Assembly (NCBI GenBank): GCA_043747595.1
Contig: JAYTOX010000065.1
Span: 1 to 64,000, forward strand
Source of the DNA: JADKIH01 sp043747595
GTDB lineage: Bacteria; Bacteroidota; Bacteroidia; AKYH767-A; 2013-40CM-41-45
Reading direction: 5' to 3'
Length of the DNA stretch: 64,000 nt
Within the stretch, counting starts at the first letter, position 1, and each line of letters starts with the position of its first letter. Under the pieces are notes generated by a model. The model saw only the letters and a program-made list of their open reading frames with translations. It ran no database searches and was not told the origin of the DNA. Positions 36,199 to 45,994 of this stretch are shown here, piece by piece. Position numbers and translations under genes: made by a program.

Positions 36199-37668
36199 AT
36201 GAAAAAAATATCTCATTCACTTATTGCACTTTTCTGTTTACTCTTCATTTCTGAAGCGAGTAAAGCACAAACCGATGCTGATGCGTTTCGTTATTCCGGA
36301 ACTAATATAACAGGGAGCGCACGTTTCACAGCTATGTCGGGTGCGTTTGGATCGTTAGGTGCCGAATTCTCCGGCTTATCCGTTAACCCGGCCGGTATCG
36401 GACTTTATCGCCGATCGGAAATTACTTTTACTCCTTCTGTTTATGCAGGAGCCACTTCATCGACGTTTCAAGGCAATACAAGCGACGAGTCAAAGTTCAA
36501 TTTCAATTTCGGTAATGCCGGATTGGTTTTTACAAATATCATAAGCAAAGACGATACACAGAAAGGATGGAAAAGTTGGAATTTTGCATTTGGTTATAAT
36601 CGCCTCGACAATTACCACAATAGAAGCAGTTATGAAGGAAAGAATGCGAATAATTCACTGCTAGATTATTTTGCTCAAACAGCCGGCAATACTAACTACT
36701 CAGACTTAGATAATTTTTATGAGTACCAAGCTTACGCAGCATTCTTAATAAACCCTGATAATCCTGTTACCCAATATATTCCAGCTATTACTGAATATGG
36801 TGAAACGCAACGCAGGAATGTTGAAAGACGTGGCGCAAAAGGAGAAACATTATTTTCATTCGGTGGAAATTATAGCAATAAATTATATTTAGGTGCAACA
36901 CTTGGGTTTGAATCAATTCGTTATTCGGAAGAAGCCGCTTACGAAGAAATTACAGCAACGCATGTTTACGATACACTTCAGAGTTATAAATTCAACCAAA
37001 ATTTAACAACAGATGGAAATGGAATTAATTTAAAGTTCGGTTTTATCTATAAAGTCAACGATCTATTTCGTTTTGGTTTTGCAGTTCATACTCCAAGTTG
37101 GTACACGATGCATGATGAATACAAAACGATTGTCAGCAGTAAATTCACTACCGGTCAAAAATATTCTTCAGAATCGAAAGACGGCAGTTTTGATTATGAC
37201 ATGACTACACCATTCAAAGCAGTAGGAAGCTTAGGTTTTGTATTTGGAAAAAATGGAGTACTAGGTGTCGATTACGAATTGACAGATTATGGTACAGCAC
37301 GATTTAGTTCATCCAACTCTTCATTTTTCGAAACAAATAAATTGATTGAAAATAAGTATACTGCGATGCATACATTGAAAGTTGGAACTGAATGGAGACT
37401 TGACAATATAAGTTTACGAGGCGGCGTAGCTTACTCCAGCTCTCCTCTTCAAAGTAAATACTCTTCTGCTAATTCTGACTATAGTAAAATCGGATATTCA
37501 GCAGGATTAGGAATTCGCGACGAAGACTTTTTTATTGACTTTGGGTATTTGTTTAATCAAAGCAATCAATATTATCAGCCTTACGCATTAGCAACATCCG
37601 ACGTTCCCGGTGTAAAGCAAAATGTATCAACGCATAATTTCACGATTACCTTCGGAATAAAATTTTAA
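36199..37668 (+). CDS. FadL/OMPP1-type outer-membrane transport protein
   Basis: 489 residues. A signal peptide (about 1-23, ending SKAQ) is followed by the OMPP1/FadL start in Bacteroidota form: RYSGTNITGSARFTAMSGAF, then AEFSGLSVNPAGIGLYRRSE. The rest is an antiparallel beta-barrel with many aromatic-ending strands and terminal TITFGIKF. Such proteins are often annotated as hemin receptor or outer-membrane transport protein and pass hydrophobic compounds. The actual substrate is unknown. It lies between two terminator hairpins and is therefore probably monocistronic. Confidence 0.85.
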   Translation: MKKISHSLIALFCLLFISEASKAQTDADAFRYSGTNITGSARFTAMSGAFGSLGAEFSGLSVNPAGIGLYRRSEITFTPSVYAGATSSTFQGNTSDESKFNFNFGNAGLVFTNIISKDDTQKGWKSWNFAFGYNRLDNYHNRSSYEGKNANNSLLDYFAQTAGNTNYSDLDNFYEYQAYAAFLINPDNPVTQYIPAITEYGETQRRNVERRGAKGETLFSFGGNYSNKLYLGATLGFESIRYSEEAAYEEITATHVYDTLQSYKFNQNLTTDGNGINLKFGFIYKVNDLFRFGFAVHTPSWYTMHDEYKTIVSSKFTTGQKYSSESKDGSFDYDMTTPFKAVGSLGFVFGKNGVLGVDYELTDYGTARFSSSNSSFFETNKLIENKYTAMHTLKVGTEWRLDNISLRGGVAYSSSPLQSKYSSANSDYSKIGYSAGLGIRDEDFFIDFGYLFNQSNQYYQPYALATSDVPGVKQNVSTHNFTITFGIKF

Positions 37669-37687
37669 ACGATTCTTTGGTTCAACA

Positions 37688-37723
37688 AAAAAGAGTAAGG
37701 TCAAATCGGCCTTACTCTTTTTC
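37688..37723. terminator. Bidirectional terminator between barrel and TPR genes
   Basis: The stem AAAGAGTAAGG / CCTTACTCTTT carries an A run on the left and a T run on the right. It sits between convergent genes, and the right arm overlaps the stop codon of the minus-strand TPR gene. Confidence 0.8.
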
Positions 37724-39211
37724 TTTTAATAGCTTTAACCGATCTAATCCGGCTTGCGCTTTTTGATCGATGCTATTCTGGTATTCATGAGAATTCATAG
37801 ATAGGCATTTTTTGAAATAATATTCTGCTTTTCCAAGTTCACTTCTATTTTCATAAATATCTCCAAGTATTAATGAGCTGTTAGCTGCATAATAAAAGGT
37901 AGCAGAAGCTCCGTTTTTAATTGTCTGTTCGAAGAGAGAAACAGCCTTTTCTGTTTGACCTACCTTTTCATAAATTCTTGCTAGTCTATAAGTGACTTCC
38001 AATTGATCACGATAAAACGGGAAATGATCGATTGACTTTCCTATGAGTTCTGCTTGCGCTTTCTCAAAATATCCTCCGTCGAATAACAATCGCGCACGTA
38101 ATAAAATCTTATTAATCACCGTTCCACTTGAAGCCTCTTTCATGGCTTCCTTATCTTCATCGATAAACGATGTTCCGCTATTACGACAATTTAATAGTGA
38201 TTTTTGATAATTCGTCGTATCACCCGTCAGACAACTTAACCAAGAAATTTTCTGATAGCACGATTTTATATAATTCTTGCCTTTGAATGTTTTGAGAAAA
38301 AAATCAAAATCAGCTTCAGCATGGAAATCGAGTTTGCGCAATTTACACAATCCCAACTTGTAATAGAGAAAATAAAAAGGGAACTTATTTGTAAAATCGA
38401 GTGAGTTTGAAAGATACTTGATCGCTTCATCGTTTCTATCAAGCTTAATAAAAATAGAAGCCGCGCAATAGTTCATTAATGGGCTCGACGAATAATAATT
38501 CTGAAGCATTTCCAAACAAGAAATTAATGCTGTGTCTTTATAATTAAAAATCGTATAAATATTTGACAAGTAGAAAACGATTTCCTCTTGATAACATTCA
38601 AAATTTGTTTTGTTTATTTCAGCAAACAAAGTTACTAGTTCTTGTGTACCAGTTGCCATAGAACCTTCCATGCCTGCAATCTCTACCAACCAATGATATT
38701 CACGAGGCACCGAACCTATAATCACATGGAGTAGCCCTAAAAGTTTATTGTTGAGAGGGAATTCAGGAAATGCTATTTTGTTTTTTTCAATGAGTCGATA
38801 TGCTTTCCTTATTTCATTGGCCGCTGAAATATATTCTCTAAATTTTACTTTTACAATTGCTTCCTGAATCATTACTTCTGCTTTGGCATACGAATGCCAT
38901 GGCGACGAAAAATTTTCTTGTCTTTCGTCCAATTTTTTTAGAGTGTAATTCGAGTTTTTTTTAAATGCATCAAAATAAACTTGCTCTTCAGAAATAAATG
39001 CTTTCATAAAAAAAATATTATTCGCATAAAGAACGGCGAGGTCATTCCCGGGCTTCTCTAAATTCTCACGCTTCAAAAGTTGCTCAGCATGATCTAAATC
39101 AAGGCTGAGTGTACTAATGTAAACTGACTTTAAAGAAGGGTCTAACTCATAATAGGCGCATGCCCAAGAGCTGATAAACGTCAAAATAATTATGAGTGAT
39201 AAACGCAACAT
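37712..39211 (-). CDS. Secreted tetratricopeptide repeat protein
   Basis: 499 residues from ATG at 39211. An upstream ATG at 39235 overlaps a TACTTTG promoter-like sequence (minus strand, 39233-39239) and is disfavoured. A signal peptide (MLRLSLIIILTFISSWACA) implies export. Helical TPR-like pairs follow. The clearest are near the C-terminus (RLARIYEKVGQTEKAVSLFEQTI and LILGDIYENRSELGKAEYYFKKCL). A third near 265-300 is LDRNDEAIKYLSNSLDFTNK. It is likely a periplasmic scaffold. The partner is not known and no enzymatic domain is visible. Confidence 0.78.
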   Translation of the reverse strand: MLRLSLIIILTFISSWACAYYELDPSLKSVYISTLSLDLDHAEQLLKRENLEKPGNDLAVLYANNIFFMKAFISEEQVYFDAFKKNSNYTLKKLDERQENFSSPWHSYAKAEVMIQEAIVKVKFREYISAANEIRKAYRLIEKNKIAFPEFPLNNKLLGLLHVIIGSVPREYHWLVEIAGMEGSMATGTQELVTLFAEINKTNFECYQEEIVFYLSNIYTIFNYKDTALISCLEMLQNYYSSSPLMNYCAASIFIKLDRNDEAIKYLSNSLDFTNKFPFYFLYYKLGLCKLRKLDFHAEADFDFFLKTFKGKNYIKSCYQKISWLSCLTGDTTNYQKSLLNCRNSGTSFIDEDKEAMKEASSGTVINKILLRARLLFDGGYFEKAQAELIGKSIDHFPFYRDQLEVTYRLARIYEKVGQTEKAVSLFEQTIKNGASATFYYAANSSLILGDIYENRSELGKAEYYFKKCLSMNSHEYQNSIDQKAQAGLDRLKLLKEKE

Positions 39212-39250
39212 TCGAAAAAAAATAAGTTGACACAAAGTAAAAAATATAAA

Positions 39251-39290
39251 TCATAAAAAATGGGATCACAACAAATGTGATCCCATTAAT
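39251..39290 (-). terminator. Terminator after the Zn-ribbon gene
   Basis: The stem AATGGGATCACA / TGTGATCCCATT (39259-39270 with 39276-39287) has a T run on the minus strand. It lies 21 bp past the Zn-ribbon gene stop codon. Confidence 0.8.
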
Positions 39291-39310
39291 ATATTCGTTG
39301 AACGTCTTAA

Positions 39311-40201
39311 TTATTCTGCATCTGCCGCGGCTACTTCCTCGTCTGCGATCTTTGGATCGACAAGGATTCTTCCGCAATGCTCACAAACGATTACTTTTTT
39401 GTGCTGACGAATGTCTAGCTGACGTTGAGGTGGAATTTTATTAAAACAACCACCACATGCATCACGTTGAATTGCAACAACTCCGAAACCATTACGAGAA
39501 TTATTGCGAACACGTGTATATGCTGTCAATAGCCTTTCGTCGATAATTGTTCTTGCCTTTACTGCAATTTTCACCAAATGATCTTCTTCTTTTTGAGTTT
39601 CTTCTACAATCGTTGCAAGTTCTGCTTGCTTCAATTTAAGAACAGATTCGCGATCGTTTAGAATATTCTGAGTTTCTTCTAAAATTGTATTCTTGTTGGT
39701 AACTTCAAAAGCAAATTCTTTCGATCGTTTTTCAGATAATTGAATTTCTAAATTTTGAAACTCAATTTCCTTATTCAAAGAATCAAATTCGCGATTGTTT
39801 TTCACTTTGTCTTGCTGGCCTTCGTATTTTTTAATCTGCTCTTTGGCATCTTTGGCAGCCTGCTTTTTTTTGTTTACCGAATCTTCTAACGCTGCAATTT
39901 CGGTATTGATATTTGTGATGCGCGTATTCAATCCTACGATCTCATCTTCTAGATCAGCAACCTCCATTGGAAGCTCACCACGAATAGTACGGATCTTATC
40001 GATATTAGAATCGATTTCCTGGAGTACATACAATGCTTTTAATCGTTCCTCAACAGAAAATTCTGTATGATCCATTGCCATAATTTCTTCCAACTTTTTC
40101 TCCAGTCGGTTTACATCTATGATCTTTTCAACCTTACGAGGTTTGAATGCAACTTGCTCTTTAGTTTTAATTTTCGCTTTGGCAATTTTTGATAAGCTCA
40201 C
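39311..40201 (-). CDS. Coiled-coil protein with C-terminal C4 zinc ribbon (COG1579 type)
   Basis: 296 residues. A long charged coiled coil covers about 35-230. The C-terminal C4-type Zn ribbon has two CxxC knuckles (ACGGC near residue 248 and CEHC near 272), followed by an acidic Ala/Asp tail. This is the COG1579 predicted nucleic-acid-binding architecture. In many Bacteroidota it lies next to the Nif3-like gene, as here (76 bp apart, same strand). The function is unresolved. Proposed roles concern RNA or transcription, by analogy with other helical-hairpin Zn-ribbon proteins. Confidence 0.85.
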   Translation of the reverse strand: MSLSKIAKAKIKTKEQVAFKPRKVEKIIDVNRLEKKLEEIMAMDHTEFSVEERLKALYVLQEIDSNIDKIRTIRGELPMEVADLEDEIVGLNTRITNINTEIAALEDSVNKKKQAAKDAKEQIKKYEGQQDKVKNNREFDSLNKEIEFQNLEIQLSEKRSKEFAFEVTNKNTILEETQNILNDRESVLKLKQAELATIVEETQKEEDHLVKIAVKARTIIDERLLTAYTRVRNNSRNGFGVVAIQRDACGGCFNKIPPQRQLDIRQHKKVIVCEHCGRILVDPKIADEEVAAADAE

Positions 40202-40277
40202 GTTGTTTTGTTTTGAGTTATTGTTTTCCGAAAATAATTCGGGTCAATCAATCTTCATTTAATAAAATGTACACCAA

Positions 40278-41375
40278 TCATAAATAATTTACCGGATTAG
40301 TATTCACCTCAGTTAAACGGACGGCAAATTTAGAAAATTTTTTCAGAATTAACGACTTAAACAAGTCCATTGTGTACTGTTCGCTTTCAAAATGTCCGAT
40401 ATCTGCAATAACTAACTTGTCTTCAGCATCAAAAAACTGATGATATTTGAAATCTGCTGTTATAAATACTTGAGCACCAGCCTTTTTTGCTTCATTAAGC
40501 AAAAAACTTCCAGACCCACCACAGATTGCTACTTTTCTAACTTTTTGACCAACAAAGCGAGTAAATCGCATAGACTCTACCTTCATTCCCTTTTTGACAT
40601 GGTCTAAAAAGGCTTTTTCCTCCATTTCATTGGTCAACTCGGCCAACATTCCACTTCCAATATTTTGATGATAATTTTCTAGCGGAATAAGATCATATGC
40701 CACTTCTTCATACGGATGGCTTTTGAAAAGTGCTGCTAAAATTTTGTTCTGCAAATGAGACTCAACAATTACCTCCACTTTAGTTTCTTCGGCAAAAGAA
40801 GTAATTCCTTCCTCACCAGTAAATGGCTTTGTTCCTTGGCCCGGCCTAAAGGTTCCGGTTCCATCGGTGTTAAAGCTGCACTCATCGTACTTGCCGATGC
40901 TACCTGCACCAGCTTCAAATAATGCTTGCCTTACCTTCGATGCGTGATCGAACGGACAAAACACAATGAGCTTTTTAAGCAACTGTTTTTTGGGAGCTAA
41001 GATTTTTGCATTCACTAGTCCTAATTTATCGGCTATCATTTTGTTTACACCATCGGCTATATTATCCATATTGGTATGTGCAGCATAAATAGCGATGTCG
41101 TTTTTGATAGCAGACATGATAGTTCGCTCAACATAATTACTTCCTGTAAATTTTTTCAATCCAGAAAAAACAATTGGATGATGTGCAATAATCAAATTAA
41201 ATCCGTTTTGGATTGCTTCCTTAACAACATCTTCAGTACTATCCAAACAAATAATAACACCGGTAATCTCTTTCTCACAATCCCCAACTATAAGTCCGGA
41301 GTTGTCATAACTTTCTTGTAACGTGAGCGGCGCAATTGCTTCTAAATATTGAACTACTTCTTTGATCTTTGTCAT
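40278..41375 (-). CDS. Nif3-like dinuclear metal-centre hexameric protein
   Basis: 365 residues. Metal ligands of the NIF3 family are present: His65-His66 in IIAHHPIVF, Asp45 nearby, the AAHTNMDN segment near 98-105, and the C-terminal GHFESEQY with His and Glu. The size reflects the usual central insertion of about 110 residues, a CutA/PII-like domain (KKLIVFCPFDHASKVRQALF to YEEVAYDLIPL). This matches the YqfO architecture. It is often annotated as GTP cyclohydrolase I type 2, but that activity is not firmly established. It is paired with the coiled-coil Zn-ribbon gene. Confidence 0.9.
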   Translation of the reverse strand: MTKIKEVVQYLEAIAPLTLQESYDNSGLIVGDCEKEITGVIICLDSTEDVVKEAIQNGFNLIIAHHPIVFSGLKKFTGSNYVERTIMSAIKNDIAIYAAHTNMDNIADGVNKMIADKLGLVNAKILAPKKQLLKKLIVFCPFDHASKVRQALFEAGAGSIGKYDECSFNTDGTGTFRPGQGTKPFTGEEGITSFAEETKVEVIVESHLQNKILAALFKSHPYEEVAYDLIPLENYHQNIGSGMLAELTNEMEEKAFLDHVKKGMKVESMRFTRFVGQKVRKVAICGGSGSFLLNEAKKAGAQVFITADFKYHQFFDAEDKLVIADIGHFESEQYTMDLFKSLILKKFSKFAVRLTEVNTNPVNYL

Positions 41376-41606
41376 ACATGAATTTCAATCTTCAATACTA
41401 CAAAAAAGTAACGACGTTGAATAGCGTATTTCAAAACAATTTCTTTTTTCAGACTCACGCCTGTTCGTTGTTTATTCATTTATAACTTCATAACGAAACT
41501 ACCTTCTTCGACTTAAACCCAACAAGAAACTAAAAGAGCATACATAATTCAGCACTAGGAACAGATTTTACCGCTGTGGTTAACCGTTTTTTTGTAATTT
41601 GCCACG

Positions 41607-42686
41607 GTGCAAAATTGGCGAAAACTTTTACTACCCTTTTCCCCGCTCTACAACATTGTTGTTAGAGTAAGGAATGTCTTATTCGATAAAGAAATTATTA
41701 AATCGAATGAATATGACGTTCCAATTATTTCTGTCGGGAACCTAACCACAGGAGGAACCGGAAAAACTCCTCACATTGAATATCTCATAAGGTTATTAAA
41801 ACACAACTACAAAGTTGCAACAATTAGTCGAGGCTATGGCCGAAAAACAAAAGGTTATCTTTTAGCTAAAAAAGAATTTACTACGAATGAGATTGGCGAT
41901 GAGCCGATGCAGTATCTCAGCAAATTTGACAACATCATTGTGACTGTTGCTGAAAAAAGAACTGAAGCAATTGATCAATTGATGCAGGCGCTCCATCGCC
42001 CACAAGTAATCCTTTTGGATGACGCCTTCCAACACCGTTATGTGAGAGCCGGATTAAATATTTTACTTTTAGAATACGATACTATTTTTAAAAAAGATTA
42101 CGTTTTGCCGGGAGGAAATTTACGCGAACCGTTATCGTCGAAAAAAAGAGGGGATGTTATTATCATTTCTAAATCGCCGGCAATTTTAGTTCCGATAGAA
42201 AAAAAACGGATACTAGAAGAAATAAAACCGGAAACGAATCAAACAGTATTTTTCTCGTTTCTAAAATATGGTGAATTCAATAAAGTATTTGGTCCACCGT
42301 CTCCAATGCAGATGGGTGCTAGTTACTACATGGAAAAGCGTTTTACGATTTTACTTGTAACAGGAATTGCAAATCCGTCAGGGATGATTGAATATTTAAG
42401 ACGATTAACCGACAAGCTAGAAATATTGACTTTCCCCGACCATCATGAATTTGATGCGAAAGACATTGAGAAAATATCGGCGACATTTAATAATATCGCC
42501 AACCAAAGTAAGATTATTGTGACTACCGAAAAAGATGCGATGCGATTGAGAAATCCCAATCTGGATCCTGCTATACAAAAACTTCCCTTTTTCTTTCTTC
42601 CTATTCAAGTACACATTCATCAAGAAGAAGAAAAGTTTAACCAACTGATTCAAGAATATGTTAGAAAAAATCAAAGAAACAACTGA
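41607..42686 (+). CDS. lpxK: Tetraacyldisaccharide 4'-kinase (lipid A biosynthesis)
   Basis: 359 residues. The P-loop is SVGNLTTGGTGKTPH at 42-56, the hallmark of LpxK. SRGYGRKTKGY and LLDDAFQHRYV (the DDGxQH-type motif) follow. The start is GTG at 41607: an in-frame TAA lies only 12 bases upstream, no ATG is possible, and the family's N-terminus (NWRKLLLPFSPLY) begins right there. A TAATTTG sequence at 41595-41601 suggests transcription begins almost at the start codon. LpxK phosphorylates the 4' position of the lipid A disaccharide at the inner membrane. The gene overlaps the PNP gene by 29 bp. Confidence 0.92.
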   Translation: MQNWRKLLLPFSPLYNIVVRVRNVLFDKEIIKSNEYDVPIISVGNLTTGGTGKTPHIEYLIRLLKHNYKVATISRGYGRKTKGYLLAKKEFTTNEIGDEPMQYLSKFDNIIVTVAEKRTEAIDQLMQALHRPQVILLDDAFQHRYVRAGLNILLLEYDTIFKKDYVLPGGNLREPLSSKKRGDVIIISKSPAILVPIEKKRILEEIKPETNQTVFFSFLKYGEFNKVFGPPSPMQMGASYYMEKRFTILLVTGIANPSGMIEYLRRLTDKLEILTFPDHHEFDAKDIEKISATFNNIANQSKIIVTTEKDAMRLRNPNLDPAIQKLPFFFLPIQVHIHQEEEKFNQLIQEYVRKNQRNN

Positions 42687-43470
42687 TTTCGTTTTATTAA
42701 AAACAAAATTTTCTCCTGAGTTTGGAATTGTTTTAGGCAGCGGGCTTGGTGGACTTGTAAATGAAATACAAGTTGAACACTCAATTGATTATACTGAAAT
42801 CCCCAACTTTCCTATTGCCACGGTGAAAGGTCATGGCGGGAAACTAATTTTCGGAAAACTCGGAGGCAAAAATGTTGTTGCTCTTCAAGGTCGATTTCAT
42901 TTCTATGAAGGATACACGATGCAAGAAACTACTTTCCCTATAAGAGTGATGATTGCACTTGGAATAAAGAAATTAATTTTGAGTAATGCCAGCGGAGGTA
43001 TGAACCCTAATTACCAAATTGGAGACATTGTTATTATCAATGATCATATTAATCTTCTTCCATCTAATCCGCTTATTGGGAAAAACTATGACGAACTAGG
43101 TCCAAGGTTTCCCGACATGAGTGAGCCGTATGACCCGACTATGATTGCCACTGCAAAATCTATTGCCGATGAACTTGGTTATCGTTCGCACGTTGGTGTA
43201 TATACTGCGGTGAGTGGACCTTGCTTTGAAACACCGGCAGAGTATCGTTACCTGCGAGCAATTGGAGCCGACATTGTTGGTATGTCGACAATTCCTGAGG
43301 TGATTGTAGGACGACATGCGAATATACCATGCTTTGCAATTTCTATTGTTACCGATCTTGGAGGATTTGCTGTTGCACAAAAAGTGACTCACGAAGAAGT
43401 GTTGCACGTAGCAGTTTCAGCAGAGAAAAAAATGACTGCAATAATAAAAGTACTAATAGCTAAAAGTTAG
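42658..43470 (+). CDS. Purine-nucleoside phosphorylase
   Basis: 270 residues. Motifs of the trimeric PNP/MTAP family are GIVLGSGLGGLV near 23-34, the phosphate-binding HGGKL and GRFHFYEGY segments, SNASGGMN near 109-116, and AVSGPCFETPAEYRYL near 183-198. The MSTIPEVIVGRHA segment fits guanosine/inosine-type enzymes. It splits purine nucleosides to base plus ribose-1-phosphate for salvage. The reading frame begins inside the 3' end of lpxK (29-bp overlap), so the two are probably co-transcribed although functionally unrelated. Confidence 0.93.
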   Translation: MLEKIKETTDFVLLKTKFSPEFGIVLGSGLGGLVNEIQVEHSIDYTEIPNFPIATVKGHGGKLIFGKLGGKNVVALQGRFHFYEGYTMQETTFPIRVMIALGIKKLILSNASGGMNPNYQIGDIVIINDHINLLPSNPLIGKNYDELGPRFPDMSEPYDPTMIATAKSIADELGYRSHVGVYTAVSGPCFETPAEYRYLRAIGADIVGMSTIPEVIVGRHANIPCFAISIVTDLGGFAVAQKVTHEEVLHVAVSAEKKMTAIIKVLIAKS

Positions 43471-43476
43471 AATAAA

Positions 43477-44871
43477 ATGAAATCACTTTACACATTTGCA
43501 CTAATAATGACTATGAGCATAGCTGCTCAATCGCAATTCAGCCATCAAAATATTTCGTTGCTTGGTCAGTTCAATGATTCAACCGTTGTTGCCGAACCTG
43601 TTTATGGAATTCGCTATCAATCATGCTGGGGTTGGGTGAATCCTGTTGATCAAAAAGAATACGCAATTATTGGATCGACAGCCGGCACATATATTATTGA
43701 TGTTTCAATACCAACATCACCAACTCAAATCAATTATATCCCACACCGTCAATCAGACTGCATTTGGCATGAATACAAAACCTTTGGCAACTACTTATAC
43801 ATTATCAGCGATGATGCAGGAAATAATAGTTTACAAATTGTTGATATGAGTACCTTGCCTACTACTGCAACAGTAATCTACGACAGCAACTCAATATTTA
43901 CACATGCCCATGCGCTTTATGTAGATGGAAATAAATTGTACATTTCTTCGGTGAATGCCAGCGGAAATTACTCGAGTATGAATGTTTATTCATTGAATGA
44001 CCCAACAGTTCCTACTTTGTTGCGCAGGCTCGACAGTGATTTCCCATCAATTAATTCAGTACATGACATGTATGTGGTGAATGATACGGTCTATGCAAGT
44101 TGTGGCAATTCCGGCTTGTACATTTTTCACTTTGACAGTGTAGCAAATCATTTTGTGCTTCTTGGCTCGTTAACTAATTTTCCTACGACACGATATAATC
44201 ACAGTAGTTTTTTATCGCCCGATCACGGATATTTATATATGTGCGATGAAGTTCCGTCAGGAATGCCATTCAGTGTTGTTGACGTTCATGACATTTCAAA
44301 TCCCACTGTTATTGGCACTTACAATACAAATATTGGAGCCACACCTCACAACCCATACGTGAAAGACAATTTACTTTATGTAGCCGCTTATCAAGATGGC
44401 CTATATGTCTATGACATTTCGGATCCTGTTACACCACTATTGTCAGGATACTTTGACACTCACCCACAGAATCCTGTAGGAACGTATCCTTCTCCTGCCT
44501 ATGCCGGTTGTTGGGCAGCATATACCGATTTACCAAGCGGAATTATTCTCGCAAGCGATATGCAATTAGGTTTATTTATTCTTGATGTTTCTATAATTAC
44601 ATCAGCAATAACTACCATAGCAAACAACGACAATAAATTTATAATTTACCCGAATCCCTCCAATGACAAATTTTCTGTTCGAATAAAAAATGACAATGAA
44701 AATGGAATACTGACTTTATATGACCTGAAGGGAAGAATAATCATAAAGCAAAAATTTTGCAATCAAGCAGAACTGACTGTTGAAACAGGCATGTTAGAGA
44801 ACGGAATTTACATACTTAACATTCAAACTGAAAAATTAAATTTAACTAATCGAATAAACATACTTCATTAA
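43477..44871 (+). CDS. Choice-of-anchor B (LVIVD repeat) protein with T9SS type A sorting domain
   Basis: 464 residues. A signal peptide (about 1-20) is followed by a repeated LVIVD-type beta-propeller. Repeats include AGTYIIDVSIPTSPTQINYI, NSLQIVDMST, SMNVYSLNDPTVPTLLRRL, FSVVDVHDISNPTVIGTYN and GLYVYDISDPVTPLLSGYF. The HEYK, HAHALYVDG and HNPYVKDN segments are typical of the choice-of-anchor B family. The C-terminal 75 residues form a type A T9SS signal (IYPNPSNDKFSVRI to ILNIQTEKLNLTNRINI). It should be secreted or anchored at the cell surface. Function unknown. Confidence 0.87.
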   Translation: MKSLYTFALIMTMSIAAQSQFSHQNISLLGQFNDSTVVAEPVYGIRYQSCWGWVNPVDQKEYAIIGSTAGTYIIDVSIPTSPTQINYIPHRQSDCIWHEYKTFGNYLYIISDDAGNNSLQIVDMSTLPTTATVIYDSNSIFTHAHALYVDGNKLYISSVNASGNYSSMNVYSLNDPTVPTLLRRLDSDFPSINSVHDMYVVNDTVYASCGNSGLYIFHFDSVANHFVLLGSLTNFPTTRYNHSSFLSPDHGYLYMCDEVPSGMPFSVVDVHDISNPTVIGTYNTNIGATPHNPYVKDNLLYVAAYQDGLYVYDISDPVTPLLSGYFDTHPQNPVGTYPSPAYAGCWAAYTDLPSGIILASDMQLGLFILDVSIITSAITTIANNDNKFIIYPNPSNDKFSVRIKNDNENGILTLYDLKGRIIIKQKFCNQAELTVETGMLENGIYILNIQTEKLNLTNRINILH

Positions 44872-44873
44872 AA

Positions 44874-45977
44874 ATGAAAATAAAAAACCTCCTCAGTCTA
44901 TTTGTTCTTTGTGCAATTATCTCCTCTTGTTCCAATCAGAATAAAAGCGGTTCAATTAAAGGAAAATTAAAAAACTTCAACAGCACTTTTGTTTATCTAG
45001 AAAAAATTGGCGAAAGCGGCGATGAAGTAATTGACTCGGTAAAAGTTAATGGAAAAGGTGAATTTGAACTTGCAAATCCGGCGAAGGAAATAGATTACTT
45101 TATATTAAAAGTTGACAGTTCCAATTCAGTTTTTCTTGTGTTACATCCCGGAGAAAAAGTAGAACTGACAGGCGATTCACATAGTTTGGAAAATTCATAT
45201 ACTGTAAGTGGATCCAAAGATTCTGAATTGCTTCAGAAGCTTAGGTCGTACGATAGACTACTCGGCGACTCTTTAAATACCGTTTATGCATCGGTAAGAA
45301 ATTCAGATCGCATACTTTCAGATTCAATTGGAATGGAGTTGCAAGGTTATTACACCCGAACGATGGAAGAGTTCAGCAAAAATTTGATCAAAGAAAATTT
45401 AACGAGCATCGTTTCACTTTCGGCTACGAAATTTTTAAATCAACAAGCCGAACTAGGATTGATGCAAGAGTTAGAAAAAAATCTCACCGAAATATTACCC
45501 AATAACAGGTATGTAAAAGATTTCAAATCGTTGATAGCAGGGTTATCGAAATTACCGGCAGGAAGTTTGGCGCCAGAAATTTCACTGAACTCTCCCGAAG
45601 GAAAAACGATTAAACTTTCTTCATTAAAAGGGAAAATTGTACTTATTGATTTTTGGGCTAGTTGGTGCGCTCCATGTCGTAGAGAAAACCCAATGATTGT
45701 AGAAGCATACAATCAATTAAAGGGAAAAGATTTTGAAATATACGGAGTATCGTTAGACAATAATGTTGCAGCTTGGAAAAATGCAATTAATCAAGACAAG
45801 ATAAGTTGGATACAGGTAAGCGATTTAAAGCGATGGGACAGCGAAGTTGCAAAAGCTTACCAGATTGAAGCGATTCCAACAAACGTTCTGATAGACCGTG
45901 AAGGAAGAGTAATTGCCAAAGGAATAAGAGGCGAAGATCTCATTTCTAAAATATCGGCCGCAATAAAACAAAATTGA
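44874..45977 (+). CDS. TlpA/ResA-family thiol-disulfide oxidoreductase lipoprotein with DUF4369-like N-terminus
   Basis: 367 residues. Lipobox ISSC gives a lipidated Cys19. An N-terminal DUF4369-like domain (about 24-115) carries GSIKGKLKNFNSTFVYLEK and VFLVLHPGEKVELTG. A helical linker leads to a C-terminal thioredoxin domain (about 230-365) with active site W264-C265-A-P-C268-R, the TlpA/AhpC-TSA signature FWASWCAPCRRENP, and cis-Pro in EAIPTNVLID. It should reduce periplasmic disulfides, for example in cytochrome c maturation substrates. It starts 2 bp after the previous stop. The next gene starts 17 bp beyond its own stop. Confidence 0.9.
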   Translation: MKIKNLLSLFVLCAIISSCSNQNKSGSIKGKLKNFNSTFVYLEKIGESGDEVIDSVKVNGKGEFELANPAKEIDYFILKVDSSNSVFLVLHPGEKVELTGDSHSLENSYTVSGSKDSELLQKLRSYDRLLGDSLNTVYASVRNSDRILSDSIGMELQGYYTRTMEEFSKNLIKENLTSIVSLSATKFLNQQAELGLMQELEKNLTEILPNNRYVKDFKSLIAGLSKLPAGSLAPEISLNSPEGKTIKLSSLKGKIVLIDFWASWCAPCRRENPMIVEAYNQLKGKDFEIYGVSLDNNVAAWKNAINQDKISWIQVSDLKRWDSEVAKAYQIEAIPTNVLIDREGRVIAKGIRGEDLISKISAAIKQN

Positions 45978-45994
45978 TTATTCGAAACTTGTAT

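Noticed and set aside
45974..45994. Upstream TTG start for the M1 peptidase
   Set aside because: It would add residues before the signal peptide. ATG at 45995 gives a normal leader.
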